Positions 46,166 through 57,600 of a DNA stretch of 64,000 nucleotides are shown here, piece after piece. The notes below the pieces were generated by a model. The model had not been told where the DNA came from and did no database searches. It saw nothing but the letters and a program-made list of their open reading frames with translations. The stretch's first letter is position 1, and every line of letters starts with the position of its first letter. Source of the stretch: Hyphomicrobium_A sp963726795 (GTDB lineage: Bacteria; Pseudomonadota; Alphaproteobacteria; Rhizobiales; Hyphomicrobiaceae). The stretch is taken from NCBI GenBank assembly GCA_963726795.1, contig CAVSDD010000007.1, positions 124,001 through 188,000 of the forward strand, read 5' to 3'. The position numbers and the translations under genes were made by a program.

Positions 46166-46917
46166 GCGGCTTTCCCCTGGTATTCGGCGTAGCCCGACTT
46201 CTCGAGCTCATGAGCAAGCTCTGGCCCGCCCGATTTTTCGATGCGACCGTCGACCATCACGTGCACCTTGTCGGGCACGATGTAGTTCAGCAGCCGCTGG
46301 TAGTGCGTGATGACCAGCATCGAGCGGTCCCTGCCGCGCATGGCGTTGACGCCGTCAGCGACGACGCGCAGCGCGTCGATGTCGAGACCTGAATCGGTCT
46401 CGTCGAGAACGCACAGCGTGGGCTCCAGGATTTCCATCTGCAGGATTTCCGAGCGCTTCTTCTCGCCGCCCGAGAACCCCACATTCACGGGCCGCTTCAA
46501 CATTTCCATGTCGATGCCGAGCTTCTCTGCCTTGACGCGGGCAAGCTTGAGGAAATCGGGCGTCGACAATTCCGCCTGACCGCGCGCCTTGCGCACGGCG
46601 TTGGCGGCGGTGCGCAGGAACGTCAATCCGGCGACGCCAGGGATCTCCATTGGATACTGGAACGCCAGGAACACGCCCTTCGCGGCGCGCTCCTCGGGCG
46701 CCATGTCGATGACGCTCTCGCCATTCCACAGCACGTCGCCGCTCGTCACCTCGTAGCCCTCGCGGCCGGCGAGCACGTAGGCGAGCGTCGACTTGCCGGA
46801 CCCGTTCGGGCCCATGATCGCGTGCACCTCGCCCTTGGGGATCTTGAGCGAGAGCCCTTTCAGGATCTCGCGTCCCTCGTCGGCGATCTTTACGTGCAGG
46901 TCTTTAATCTCGAGCAT
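46162..46917 (-). CDS. sufC: Fe-S cluster assembly ATPase SufC
   Basis: SufC is the ABC-type ATPase of the SufBC2D complex. The 251-aa protein has Walker A GPNGSGKST, signature FSGGEKKRSE and Walker B LCVLDETDSGLD. The ATG at 46917 (MLEIKDLHVKI) has GGAAG five bases upstream and matches the family. A GTG four codons earlier lacks spacing. Confidence 0.97.
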   Translation of the reverse strand: MLEIKDLHVKIADEGREILKGLSLKIPKGEVHAIMGPNGSGKSTLAYVLAGREGYEVTSGDVLWNGESVIDMAPEERAAKGVFLAFQYPMEIPGVAGLTFLRTAANAVRKARGQAELSTPDFLKLARVKAEKLGIDMEMLKRPVNVGFSGGEKKRSEILQMEILEPTLCVLDETDSGLDIDALRVVADGVNAMRGRDRSMLVITHYQRLLNYIVPDKVHVMVDGRIEKSGGPELAHELEKSGYAEYQGKAA

Positions 46918-46986
46918 CTCAGCTTCCACTTCCTACAGTTCGTCGCGGGCGCAATTGCGCACTCCACCGATCATTCCCAATCGTCA

Positions 46987-48456
<1,470 letters not shown>

Positions 48457-48475
48457 TCCTAGTTCCTTTCCAGGC

Positions 48476-49594
48476 TCACGCGGCGATCGCCGCGGGCCGT
48501 GCAATTTTCTGCCACGCCGCCAGGAAGGCGGCGATATCCTGCTCGCTCGTTTGCGGCCCGAGACTCACGCGGATCGCCGAACGCGCGATCTCCGGCGCAT
48601 AGCCCATGGCATCCAGCACGTGGCTCGAAGCGACCTTGCCCGACGAGCACGCCGCACCCGCGCTGACCGCGATGCCCGCAAGATCGAGCTTGATGACGAG
48701 CGTTTCTGCCGAGCTGCCGCGCAGCGCGATGCACGAGGTGTTGGCGATGCGCTCCGCTTTGCTGCCGACGATCTCGGCTGCGGGCGTGATCCGCAGAACT
48801 TCGGTTTCGAGTGAAGCGCGCAGTTTTGCCATGCGCTGTGCCGCGTCCTGCTCACGCGCGACCGCTTCGGCAGCCGCACCGAAGCCGGCGATACCGGCGA
48901 CGTTCTCGGTGCCGCCGCGACGGCGCCGTTCCTGACCGCCGCCCTTGATGAAGACGGCGGGAGCTTCGCGCGCAATGAGGGCGCCGACTCCCGGCGGACC
49001 GCCGAGCTTGTGGCCCGAAAGCGCCAGCGTGTCGGCGCCAAGCGACGCAAAATCAAACGCCATGCGGCCGGGCGCCTGCACCGCATCGATGTGCACGACG
49101 GCACCGTGCTCGCGCGCCAGAGCGACCGCGTCGGCGATAGGCTGGACCACGCCGGTCTCATTATTCGCAGCCATGACAGTCAATAGCGCGCGACCTTTCG
49201 CGGCGCTCGCCAGTGCATGCGCAGCGGATGAAACATTGATGACGCCATCGCGGCCGACCGGCAGCGCAACGACCTTCGCGCCCGAGGCGCGTGCCGGCGC
49301 AAGCACGGAATCATGCTCGATCGCGCTGACGCAAATCAGCTCCCAACCGGCCGAGAGCATCCAGTTGTTAGCTTCCGTCGCGCCGCTCGTGAACACGACC
49401 TGGCTCGGCTCGGCATTGACGAGGCGCGCAACGTTCTCGCGCGCCGCCTCGATGAGCGCGCGCGCTGCGCGACCTTCCGCGTGCACCGAAGACGGATTGC
49501 CGGCTACGTCCAGCGCGGCAAGCATCGCCGCACGCGCTTCGCGCCGCAACGGGCTCGACGCATTGTGATCGAGATATGTGCGCGCGGTATTCAT
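48476..49594 (-). CDS. Cysteine desulfurase (NifS/IscS-like)
   Basis: This 372-aa class V aminotransferase is a NifS/IscS-type (group I) desulfurase. It has YLDHNASSP at the N-terminus, PLP Lys in LSGHKLGGPPG and active-site Cys in SAGAACSSGKV. It differs from the group II SufS in the same operon. Two desulfurases in one suf operon is the usual rhizobial arrangement, though the division of labour is not certain. It starts with an ATG at 49594, with an AGGAGG about 12 bases upstream. Confidence 0.92.
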   Translation of the reverse strand: MNTARTYLDHNASSPLRREARAAMLAALDVAGNPSSVHAEGRAARALIEAARENVARLVNAEPSQVVFTSGATEANNWMLSAGWELICVSAIEHDSVLAPARASGAKVVALPVGRDGVINVSSAAHALASAAKGRALLTVMAANNETGVVQPIADAVALAREHGAVVHIDAVQAPGRMAFDFASLGADTLALSGHKLGGPPGVGALIAREAPAVFIKGGGQERRRRGGTENVAGIAGFGAAAEAVAREQDAAQRMAKLRASLETEVLRITPAAEIVGSKAERIANTSCIALRGSSAETLVIKLDLAGIAVSAGAACSSGKVASSHVLDAMGYAPEIARSAIRVSLGPQTSEQDIAAFLAAWQKIARPAAIAA

Positions 49595-50082
49595 CGGGCC
49601 GCCGCGACCTCCTGAGCTGCCAGCTGCGACTCAGATGCTCGCGCTCGCGCGCCGATTGCGCGGCGAGCTTCGCGACGGGAATGCCGTCGAGCACCTCCTG
49701 CAGCGAAACGTTTGCAAGGAACGCCGCGATGTGTCCGCCGAGCGCATGCCACAGACCCGTGCGTCAGGCAACGCTGATCGCCAAGGCATCCGACGTCGCC
49801 GTCGAGGCAGCGCGTCATGCGCGTCTCTTCCTCGACCGCCTTCAGGATCGAGGCGACGGGAATTTCCGGTGCAGGCCGCACGAGCACATAGCCGCCCGCG
49901 CGCCCGCGCGCGCTCGCCACCAGCCCGGCGCGACGCAAGCGCAGGAAGATCTGCTCGAGGTAGGCCAGCGATAGGTTCTGCCGTTCCGCGATGGCCGAGA
50001 GCGGAATCGCGCCCTCATCGCCATGCTTGGCAAGGTCCGCCATCGCCATCACGGCGTACCTGGCCTTGGTATTCAACTCCAC
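49591..50082 (-). CDS. iscR: IscR/Rrf2-family Fe-S regulator, frameshifted in the C-terminal part
   Basis: From the GTG at 50082 (GGAGGA six bases upstream) the protein begins MELNTKARYAVMAMADLA, an Rrf2 winged helix. Cys92, Cys99 and Cys105 (RCLDGDVGC, DQRC) match the three Cys that hold a [2Fe-2S] cluster in IscR. After LTHG the frame breaks near 49755-49758. Dropping one base gives LWHALGGHIAAFLANVSLQ and EVLDGIPVAKLAAQSA, as in the family. A second shift may be needed to reach a stop near 49631. As read, the frame ends at 49591. It heads the suf operon, under a promoter and ICE-like box. Confidence 0.85.
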   Translation of the reverse strand: MELNTKARYAVMAMADLAKHGDEGAIPLSAIAERQNLSLAYLEQIFLRLRRAGLVASARGRAGGYVLVRPAPEIPVASILKAVEEETRMTRCLDGDVGCLGDQRCLTHGSVACARRTHRGVPCKRFAAGGARRHSRREARRAIGARARASESQLAAQEVAAAR

Positions 50083-50204
50083 GCCACGTCCTCCACACCG
50101 CCGGCCATTTGCCGGCGTCCGAGCCGCTTTCTCTTGCAATTGCCACCAGGGCCTGTGCTAAGAAGCGCGACCGTTGAGAGCCCAGCCGCCGTTGCAGCCC
50201 GCTC

Positions 50205-50221
50205 TTTCGAATGGTTCTAAA
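50205..50221. promoter_or_regulatory. Irr-type iron control element (ICE) candidate before suf operon
   Basis: The minus strand reads TTTAGAACCATTCGAAA, an inverted repeat that differs in one base from the Irr/ICE pattern TTTAGAA-N3-TTCTAAA known from Bradyrhizobium and relatives. It lies about 10 bp past the -10 element of the promoter at 50231-50259, about +3 to +19, where a bound Irr would block transcription. The family motif is established knowledge, and its use here is inferred. Confidence 0.65.
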
Positions 50222-50230
50222 CTCTACGGG

Positions 50231-50259
50231 AATATGAAAATTCCGAGCCCACAAGTCAA
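50231..50259 (-). promoter_or_regulatory. Sigma70-like promoter of the suf operon
   Basis: On the minus strand TTGACT (50254-50259), a 17-bp spacer and CATATT (50231-50236) form a good promoter about 150 bp before the iscR GTG. The Irr-like box follows at once. Confidence 0.6.
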
Positions 50260-50335
50260 GGTTTGGGATCGCGCGATTTAGCTGTTTTTCCCGAGTTGCC
50301 TGCGCCGCCACCCGCAACAAAAGAGCAAAACACGC

Positions 50336-51088
50336 ATGCCCGAGCTGATCATCAATGGCCCTGCGGGACGCATCGAGGCCCGCTATCACCATGATGGCGG
50401 CGGCGACAGCCCGATTGCCCTGATCCTGCACCCGCATCCGCAGTTCGGCGGGACCATGAACAATCAGGTGGTCTACACGCTCTATCACACCTTCGTGGAG
50501 CGCGGCTTTTCGGTGCTGCGCTTCAACTTCCGCGGTGTCGGGCGCAGCCAGGGGATCTGGGACGGCGGACCGGGCGAATTGTCGGATGCCGCTTCCGCGC
50601 TCGACTGGCTGCAGCTGGTCAAGCCCGACGCCAAGAGCTGCTGGATCGCCGGCGTCTCGTTCGGCACCTGGATCGCGATGCAGCTGTTGATGCGCCGGCC
50701 GGAGGTCGAGGGCTTCATCTGCGTCGCGCCGCCGTCGAACCTCTATGACTTCTCCTTCCTGGCGCCTTGCCCGTCCTCGGGCCTGATGATCAACGGCGAC
50801 AAGGATCGCGTGGTGCCGACCAACTCGGTCGCGGAGCTATCGCAGCGCTTGAAGACCCAGCGCGGCATCAAGATCACGCACGAGATCGTCCCCGGCGCCA
50901 ACCACTTCTTTGAAAACAAGCTCGACGAGCTAAAGGACGTTGTCGGCAGCTACGTCGACGAGCGCATGGTGCAGGCTGAGAAGGACCGCGCGCGCGAAAA
51001 AGAGCGCGAGCAGGAGCGCGAACGCGAGCGCCAGCGTCAGCGCGAGATCGAGCGCCAAGAGGAGCAGGGCGGCCCCTCTGAGGCTTAA
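50336..51088 (+). CDS. Alpha/beta hydrolase with charged C-terminal tail
   Basis: The 250-aa protein has an alpha/beta hydrolase core: ALILHPHPQFGGTMNN, FNFRGVGRSQG, the nucleophile Ser in GVSFGTW, Asp in INGDKDRVV and His in GANHFFENK. The last 40 residues are almost only Arg, Glu, Gln and Lys, probably a helix. It is divergent from iscR, an arrangement common in Rhizobiales. No substrate can be named. Confidence 0.88.
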   Translation: MPELIINGPAGRIEARYHHDGGGDSPIALILHPHPQFGGTMNNQVVYTLYHTFVERGFSVLRFNFRGVGRSQGIWDGGPGELSDAASALDWLQLVKPDAKSCWIAGVSFGTWIAMQLLMRRPEVEGFICVAPPSNLYDFSFLAPCPSSGLMINGDKDRVVPTNSVAELSQRLKTQRGIKITHEIVPGANHFFENKLDELKDVVGSYVDERMVQAEKDRAREKEREQERERERQRQREIERQEEQGGPSEA

Positions 51089-51103
51089 CCGCCCGGCCGG
51101 CCC

Positions 51104-52117
51104 GTGGATGCCAGTGTGAGGAAGACCGTGGTCCTCTGGGGAGCAGGGTTTCTGCTCATCGTCGCCGTGATGGTGGCGGCCGTAGCCTGGTATGTGCTGG
51201 GGCTGCCCGGCAAAAGCTACAGCGGACCGCCGACGCCTCCCACCTCCGCCGAGCAGGATCTCGCGAGCCGCTTGCGCCAGCACGTCACCGCGATCGCGAG
51301 CACGCCGCACAACGTCGCCCACTATGACGCGCTCGAGAAAGCCGCGCGCTACATCGAGGCGCAACTTGCAGGCATCGGCTACACGCCGCAGGCGCAGGTG
51401 TTCGAGACGGCCGGCCGCCCGGTGCGCAACATCGAGGTCGTGCTCTCGCCTCCCGGCGCCAATGCCTCGACACCGAGCCTCGTCATCGGCGCGCACTATG
51501 ATTCAGCCGGCGAGGCGCCGGGCGCCAACGACAACGGCACGGGTACTGCCGCCGTCATCGAGCTGGCGCGCCTGCTCAAGGGCATGGATCTAAGCACGAC
51601 GCGCGTGCGCCTCGTACTGTTCGTCAACGAGGAGCCGCCCTACGACCGCACGCCCAACATGGGGAGCTGGCAAGCGGCCGCCGCCCTCAAGGAGCGCGGC
51701 GAGCCGGTCACCGGCATGATCTCGCTCGAGACGCTCGGATGCTTCTCCGACGCGCCCGGCTCGCAGAAATACCCATCACCCTTCGGACTCATATTTCCCT
51801 CGAAGGCCAACTTCGTCGCGCTCGTCGCAATGCCGGGCTCGCGCAATTTCCTGCACCAGGTGGTGGGCTCGTTTCGCCGGCACGCCGAGCTGCCGACCAT
51901 CGGCGGCACCGCGCCCGACCAGATCGCGGGCATCGGCTGGTCGGACCACTGGTCCTTCTGGAAGCAGGGCTTCCCCGCGATCATGGTCACGGACACGGCG
52001 CTGTTCCGCTATCCCCACTACCACAAGCGCACCGACACACCCGACAAGGTCGACTACGCCAAGCTCGCACGCATCACGCTCGGCATGGAGCAGACGATCC
52101 GCGATATCGCGCGCTGA
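51104..52117 (+). CDS. M28 family zinc aminopeptidase-like protein
   Basis: The 337-aa protein has one N-terminal membrane helix (residues 10-32) or signal anchor. The M28 zinc motifs follow: GAHYDSAGEAPGANDNGTG, FVNEEPPYD and RYPHYHKRTDTPDKV. It acts outside the cytoplasm. The start is GTG at 51104, 15 bp after the hydrolase gene, so the two are probably co-transcribed. Substrate unknown. Confidence 0.87.
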   Translation: MDASVRKTVVLWGAGFLLIVAVMVAAVAWYVLGLPGKSYSGPPTPPTSAEQDLASRLRQHVTAIASTPHNVAHYDALEKAARYIEAQLAGIGYTPQAQVFETAGRPVRNIEVVLSPPGANASTPSLVIGAHYDSAGEAPGANDNGTGTAAVIELARLLKGMDLSTTRVRLVLFVNEEPPYDRTPNMGSWQAAAALKERGEPVTGMISLETLGCFSDAPGSQKYPSPFGLIFPSKANFVALVAMPGSRNFLHQVVGSFRRHAELPTIGGTAPDQIAGIGWSDHWSFWKQGFPAIMVTDTALFRYPHYHKRTDTPDKVDYAKLARITLGMEQTIRDIAR

Positions 52118-52131
52118 CCGCCGAGCGGTGC

Positions 52132-53241
52132 TCAGGTCGTGGCAGCGACCACCACGCCACCGGTCATGGGCTGGGAGACGCCCGTGGTGTCGGGGAACGT
52201 GATCGGCAATTTGCGCAGGCAGCGAACGGCGAGGTAGGCCCAGGCCTGCGCCTCGATGAAATCCCCATCGAGGCCCAGCATCTCCACCGGCACCACCGCG
52301 TTGTGCACGTGCTCGGCGAGCATGCTCATCAAGGTCCGGTTCTTGCGGCCGCCCCCGCACACGATCCAGGTCTTGGGCTCGCGCGGCATGTGCTCGCGCG
52401 CTTTCGCCATCGTGCTGGCGGTGAACGCCGTGAGCGTTGCGGCACCGTCCTCCAGCGACAGCCCTTCCACCGCCGCCAGCGAGAACGCGTTGCGATCGAG
52501 CGACTTTGGCGGCGGCAGCCCGAAATAATTGTGCGTCAGCAGCGCCGTCAGCACCGCCTCATCAACCGTGCCGCGCGCCGCTGTTGCGCCACCGTCGTCG
52601 TGCGCCACGCCGCTGTGCGCCATCATCCAATCATCGATCAGCGCGTTGCCGGGGCCGGTATCGAACGCGATCAGACGCCCGCCCTCGCCGATCCACGTGA
52701 CGTTGCCGACGCCGCCGATGTTCGCGAACGCGACGGGCAGCTCTGTCAGCTGCAGCGCAAGCGCCTCGTGGTAGACCGGCACCAGCGGCGCTCCTTGCCC
52801 GCCGGCAGCTACGTCGGCCGCGCGCATGTCATAGACGACGCGCACGCCTGTGCGTTCCGCCAACAAGCCGCCGTCGCCGAGTTGCACCGTCATGGCGCGC
52901 GTGGCGTCGTGCAACACCGTCTGGCCGTGATAGCCAATGACATCGATCGATCCCGGCGCAATTCCGTTCGCCGACAGGAAGCGGGTGGCGGCTTCCGCAT
53001 TGAGCTCGGTGAGCTTGCGCTCGAGCGCAGCCAACTCGCCCGGCCGGTCGTTGCGCGATTGCAGCGTGCGCGCCGCGGTGAGCCCATTGCGCAATTGCGC
53101 CCTGACCTCAGCCGGATAAGGAAAGCCGGCCGAGGGCCCCTGTTGCAAAATATGCTCGCCGTCGGTTTCGAGCAGCGCCACGTCGATGCCGTCCATCGAG
53201 GTTCCGCTCATGAGGCCGAGTGCGCGCTCGAGCTTGCCCAT
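52132..53241 (-). CDS. anmK: Anhydro-N-acetylmuramic acid kinase
   Basis: AnmK phosphorylates anhMurNAc during peptidoglycan recycling. The 369-aa protein has GLMSGTSMDGIDVALLE, IGYHGQTVLHD, NIGGVGNVTWIG, FDTGPGNALIDDW and VCGGGRKNRTLM, all family blocks. It is divergent from tyrS, a common pairing in alphaproteobacteria, and convergent with the M28 gene. Confidence 0.95.
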   Translation of the reverse strand: MGKLERALGLMSGTSMDGIDVALLETDGEHILQQGPSAGFPYPAEVRAQLRNGLTAARTLQSRNDRPGELAALERKLTELNAEAATRFLSANGIAPGSIDVIGYHGQTVLHDATRAMTVQLGDGGLLAERTGVRVVYDMRAADVAAGGQGAPLVPVYHEALALQLTELPVAFANIGGVGNVTWIGEGGRLIAFDTGPGNALIDDWMMAHSGVAHDDGGATAARGTVDEAVLTALLTHNYFGLPPPKSLDRNAFSLAAVEGLSLEDGAATLTAFTASTMAKAREHMPREPKTWIVCGGGRKNRTLMSMLAEHVHNAVVPVEMLGLDGDFIEAQAWAYLAVRCLRKLPITFPDTTGVSQPMTGGVVVAATT

Positions 53242-53316
53242 TTAGCCCTTCCTGTGCATGGTCCCGCCACCGCTTTCGGGCGGCGCCAGTCATAGCGGGG
53301 ACGCGCGCGATCTTCC

Positions 53317-54594
53317 ATGCCGAATCTTAAATCGGACTTTTTGCAAATTCTTACCGAGCGCGGTTTCGTGCACCAATGCTCGGATGAGCCGGGCCTCGAT
53401 GCTCTGGCAGCCGGAGGCGGCCTCATCGCCTATGTCGGCTACGACTGCACGGCGCCGTCGCTTCACGTCGGCAGCCTGATTTCGATCATGATGCTGCACT
53501 GGCTGCAAAAGACCGGCGGCAAGCCGATCGTGCTGATGGGCGGCGGCACCACGCGCGTCGGAGACCCCTCCGGCAAGGACGAGACGCGCAAGATCCTCTC
53601 GCTCGACGACATCGAGGCCAACAAGCGCGGCATGCAGCAGGCCTTCGCCAAGTTCCTCACGTTCGGGGACGGCAAGGGCGATGCGGTCATGGTCGACAAC
53701 GCCGAGTGGCTGTCGAAGCTGAACTACATCGAGTTCCTGCGCGATGTGGGCCGGCACTTCTCGGTCAACCGCATGCTGAGCATGGATAGTGCCAAGCTCC
53801 GCTTGGACCGCGAGCAGGAGCTGTCGTTCATCGAGTTCAACTACATGCTGCTGCAGGCCTACGATTACGTGGAGCTCGCGCGGCGTTACGGCTGCAACCT
53901 GCAGATGGGCGGCTCCGACCAGTGGGGCAACATCGTCACCGGCATCGATCTTGGGCGGCGCATGCTGTCGAAGACGGCCTCGCCGAAGGGAACTGAGCAG
54001 CTTTATGCGCTCACCTGCCCGCTGCTGACGACCGCATCGGGCGCCAAGATGGGCAAGACGGCGTCGGGCGCGGTGTGGCTCAACGAGGCGCAGCTTTCCG
54101 CCTACGACTATTGGCAATACTGGCGCAACACCGAGGACGCCGACGTCGTGCGCTTCCTGAAGCTGTTCACGACGCTGCCGCTAGGCGAGGTCGACAAGCT
54201 CGCCGCACTCAAGGGTGCGGAGATCAACGAGGCCAAGAAGGTTCTGGCGACGGAAGCAACCGCGCTCGTGCACGGTCGCGACAAGGCCGTGGCCGGCGCC
54301 GAGACCGCGCGCAAGACATTCGAGGAAGGCGCGCTCGCGCAGTCTCTGCCGACGATCGAGATCGCGCGCGGTGAGTTGGAGAGCGGCATTGGCATTCTCA
54401 ACGCCAACGTGAGCGCCGGCCTCGTCGCCTCGACCAGCGAGGCACGTCGCCAGATCAAGGGTGGCGGGCTCAAGGTCAACGACCAGACCGTCACTGACGA
54501 CAAGATGATGCTGACGCTGCGCGATCTGACGCCGGAAGGCGTGATCAAGCTGTCGCTCGGCAAGAAGAAGCACGTGCTCTTGAGGCCGGTTTAG
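53317..54594 (+). CDS. tyrS: Tyrosyl-tRNA synthetase
   Basis: This class I synthetase (425 aa) has the HIGH-like SLHVGSL, a QMGGSDQWGNIVTG tyrosine/ATP loop, and KMGKT, the KMSKS equivalent, in GAKMGKTASG. A C-terminal S4-type RNA-binding domain begins about SEARRQIKGGGLKVNDQ. It stands divergent from anmK and its stop lies 8 bp from that of the convergent giant AsmA-like gene. Confidence 0.97.
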   Translation: MPNLKSDFLQILTERGFVHQCSDEPGLDALAAGGGLIAYVGYDCTAPSLHVGSLISIMMLHWLQKTGGKPIVLMGGGTTRVGDPSGKDETRKILSLDDIEANKRGMQQAFAKFLTFGDGKGDAVMVDNAEWLSKLNYIEFLRDVGRHFSVNRMLSMDSAKLRLDREQELSFIEFNYMLLQAYDYVELARRYGCNLQMGGSDQWGNIVTGIDLGRRMLSKTASPKGTEQLYALTCPLLTTASGAKMGKTASGAVWLNEAQLSAYDYWQYWRNTEDADVVRFLKLFTTLPLGEVDKLAALKGAEINEAKKVLATEATALVHGRDKAVAGAETARKTFEEGALAQSLPTIEIARGELESGIGILNANVSAGLVASTSEARRQIKGGGLKVNDQTVTDDKMMLTLRDLTPEGVIKLSLGKKKHVLLRPV

Positions 54595-54602
54595 CCCGGG
54601 CG

Positions 54603-57600
54603 CTACTCCGGCGGGGGCTGCTGCTCTTGCTGCAGCTTTTTCTTCTTTTTCGTCGCCTGGCTGTCGATGGTCGAGCTCCAGCCGTCGACGGTATCGGCGT
54701 TGGCGTCCGAACCATCCTCCGCCTTGCGCTTGGGGCCGCCGTCCATGGTCGCGCTCGATGAGCGCACGCCCGCATCGTTGGGTTTGGGCGTGGGCTCGCG
54801 GCGCTGGATTTTGGGGTAGGGGTTCGTCATCTGGAAGATTTCGCGGAAGATGCCCGGTGCCAGCATCGCGAACGGGTTGACCACGACGTCGGGGTTTTCC
54901 ATCGGCCCCTGAATCGCAAAGGTTATGCCCGCAAGGCCGTCGCAGCCTGGACCGACAACGATCGGCCCGAAGATCGGGATCTCGCACAGCCCCGAGGTCA
55001 GGCCCTGCAACGGAACGTAGGTCCCGCCCAGGTTCATGCGGCGCATCTTGAAATCAACCGTGCCGCGGATGGAGGCGCCGAGCAGCGGCCCGCGCAGATA
55101 CGATTGCTCCATGACAAACTGGCCGTAGCCCACGGAGAACGGCACGCGCATCGTGTCGAAGTCGAACACCTGACGGACCACTTGCTGCGGCTTTACCGGC
55201 GCCTTCTTGACTCCGGGCTGGCCTTCCTCTGCGCCGCTGAACACCTCGGAGACGACGGGGTCGCCGAGGATGCGGAAACTTTCCACCCACAGCGTGCCTG
55301 TTTTCTCCGCCGGGCCGCTGCCATCGAGGTTCACTTCCAGGCGCACGCGGCCGCCCTGGATGTTGGGATAGAAGTTGATCAGCTTGAACACCTGACCGGC
55401 ATCGGTTGAATCGGCCTGCAGCTTGCGCGGCTGATCCTTCTCGTCCTTCAACAGCACCACGAGCGGCTTGCCGCCGTCGACCGTGCCGCGCACCTCGAGC
55501 GCCGAGAGACGCTCGCCGCGCTTCGACAAGTTGAGCTTCACCCCGCGCAGCGACACCTCCGAGTAGCCGATCACGGTGCCGATCTCGGCCTGCAGATCGA
55601 TGCCCTCGCGCGGCTGCTTTGCCTTCGTGTGCTCCTCGGCGATCTGCCCGAGCGAGAACAGCGAGCGGAAGAAATCGCGTCCGTCGAACGTGGGACCGTG
55701 CGCCTTGACCCTCCAGATGTTGTCGGCCCCGAGCTCGCCCTGCACCTCCATGCGCGTGATCACGTTCAAGGAGAAGTCGGGGAAATAGAACTCGCGCAGC
55801 CGGTTGTCGGCGCCGATGGCGGCCCAGCCCTCGATCGCGACGTCGTCGCCGGCGACCTTGAAGTTCTGCAACTCGATCTTGTGCGTCTTGCCCTGCACGA
55901 TGTCGCATTGCAGGATCGCGGAGCGCCCCGGCGGCTTGCGCCAGGCGACGTTCTCCAGCAGCAGATCGGCATTGCCGAGATCGGCGCGCAGGCGCACCGA
56001 GGGCTCGTTGCGCTCCCCGCGCGTGACGGTGAGCTCGACGGCGACATCGCCCTGCACGATGTGGTTGACGTCGAGGCCCAGCTGATTGCGATCGGCGTCA
56101 TCGAGGGTCGCGGTGATGCGTAGCGGCGGCTGCTTGTCGGTCGGGGCATCGAAGATGCGCTGCCAGCTCACTTTCGCCAGCACGCCGTTGATCAGCATTT
56201 GCCCGCGCGTGTCGACAGCTTTCTCGGTGATGTCGAGATCGATGTTGGCGCCCTGCACCTTGTAGGGGCCCATCAGATCCTTGGCGCGGCCATCAGCCAG
56301 GTGCGCCTTGCCTTCGAGCTTGATGGCGCTCATTGGCAGCTCGGCGAGCAGCGGCAGGGTGACCTTGAAGGCGCCGTCGAACTTGCCCTCGATGCCGTCG
56401 GTCGGCAATCCGATCTCGTTGACGACGGTGAGCGGTGAGCGCCGCAGCACCTCAAACACCGAGCCTATCGGCGCCTGCGAGCCGAACTCGATCACGCCGA
56501 GCGGCGTCTCGCCCAGGATGTCGGTTGCGGTGAAGCGGCCATCCTTCAGCGGCACGAGATGATCGGGCGCGAGGGCAATGTTGCCTTCCGGCAATCCGAT
56601 CTCGAGACGATCGTTCTCGACGTGCACGAGCGCCTTGGGGACAAGCACGGTCGGCATCTTGTTGATGACGAGCATCTCGATGTTGCGCGCTTCCAGATCG
56701 AAACCGAGCCGGGGCTTGTCGGATGGAGGCTGGGGCGGCGCCGGCTGGGGAACGTCGCCGCTCACGAACTGGAACTTGCCGCCCTGTATGTCGGCTTTCA
56801 TCACGCGCTCGCCGACCCACGTTCGCGCGCCCGGCGCAATCGCCTTGGGCCAGAGCGCCTTCATCGTCGCCAGCGACATCGGGCTGATCGTGCCTTCAAT
56901 GCGAGTCGTCGCCGGATCGGCGCCGGCAACCAGATCGCCCTTCATCGAAACCGTCGCGCCGCCGGCTTTCAAAACGAATTCGGAAAACTCGATCTCGCCC
57001 CGGTGGGGCAGGATGCGGCCGCGCGCGTTCCACGATTGCAGCGCCACCGAGGGAACGCCGAATTCCTCCGCGCCGAACGCGCCATCGAGCGCCTTCAAGT
57101 CGTAGCTCCAGACCGGATGGCCGTCCTTGTTGCTGCTGTCCCCGGTGAAGACGCCCGCAAGCGTGATGTGGCTGCCGCGCCAGCGCAGCGCCGACGGCTG
57201 GATCACCAGCTTCTGCGCATCGCCGTCATAGGCAATGTTGATACCGCCGCCATCGATCTCCAGCGGCGCTTCCGGCAATGCGGGAAGGCGCATGCTGCCG
57301 TGTCCGATATCGAGCGACAGCGTGGCGGCGCGAATATCGCCATCCCTCGACAAAGCCATCGTCGCGGTGCCGCCGATCGGCATGTCGAACGCCTGCAAGA
57401 GGCTGAGCTGGGGCACGGCGGTGGCCAAGCTGCGCGGCACGAGATCGCGCACGGAGGTCTTGAGGTTCAGCGTGCGCGATTTTTCGATCTCATCGGTTTC
57501 GAACGTCAGCTCCCACGGGCGCGAGCCAGATACGATCGTCGCCCTTCCCGCGATGACGCTGCGGGCGGACGCGTGTGCGAGCTCGACCACCAGCGAAGGC

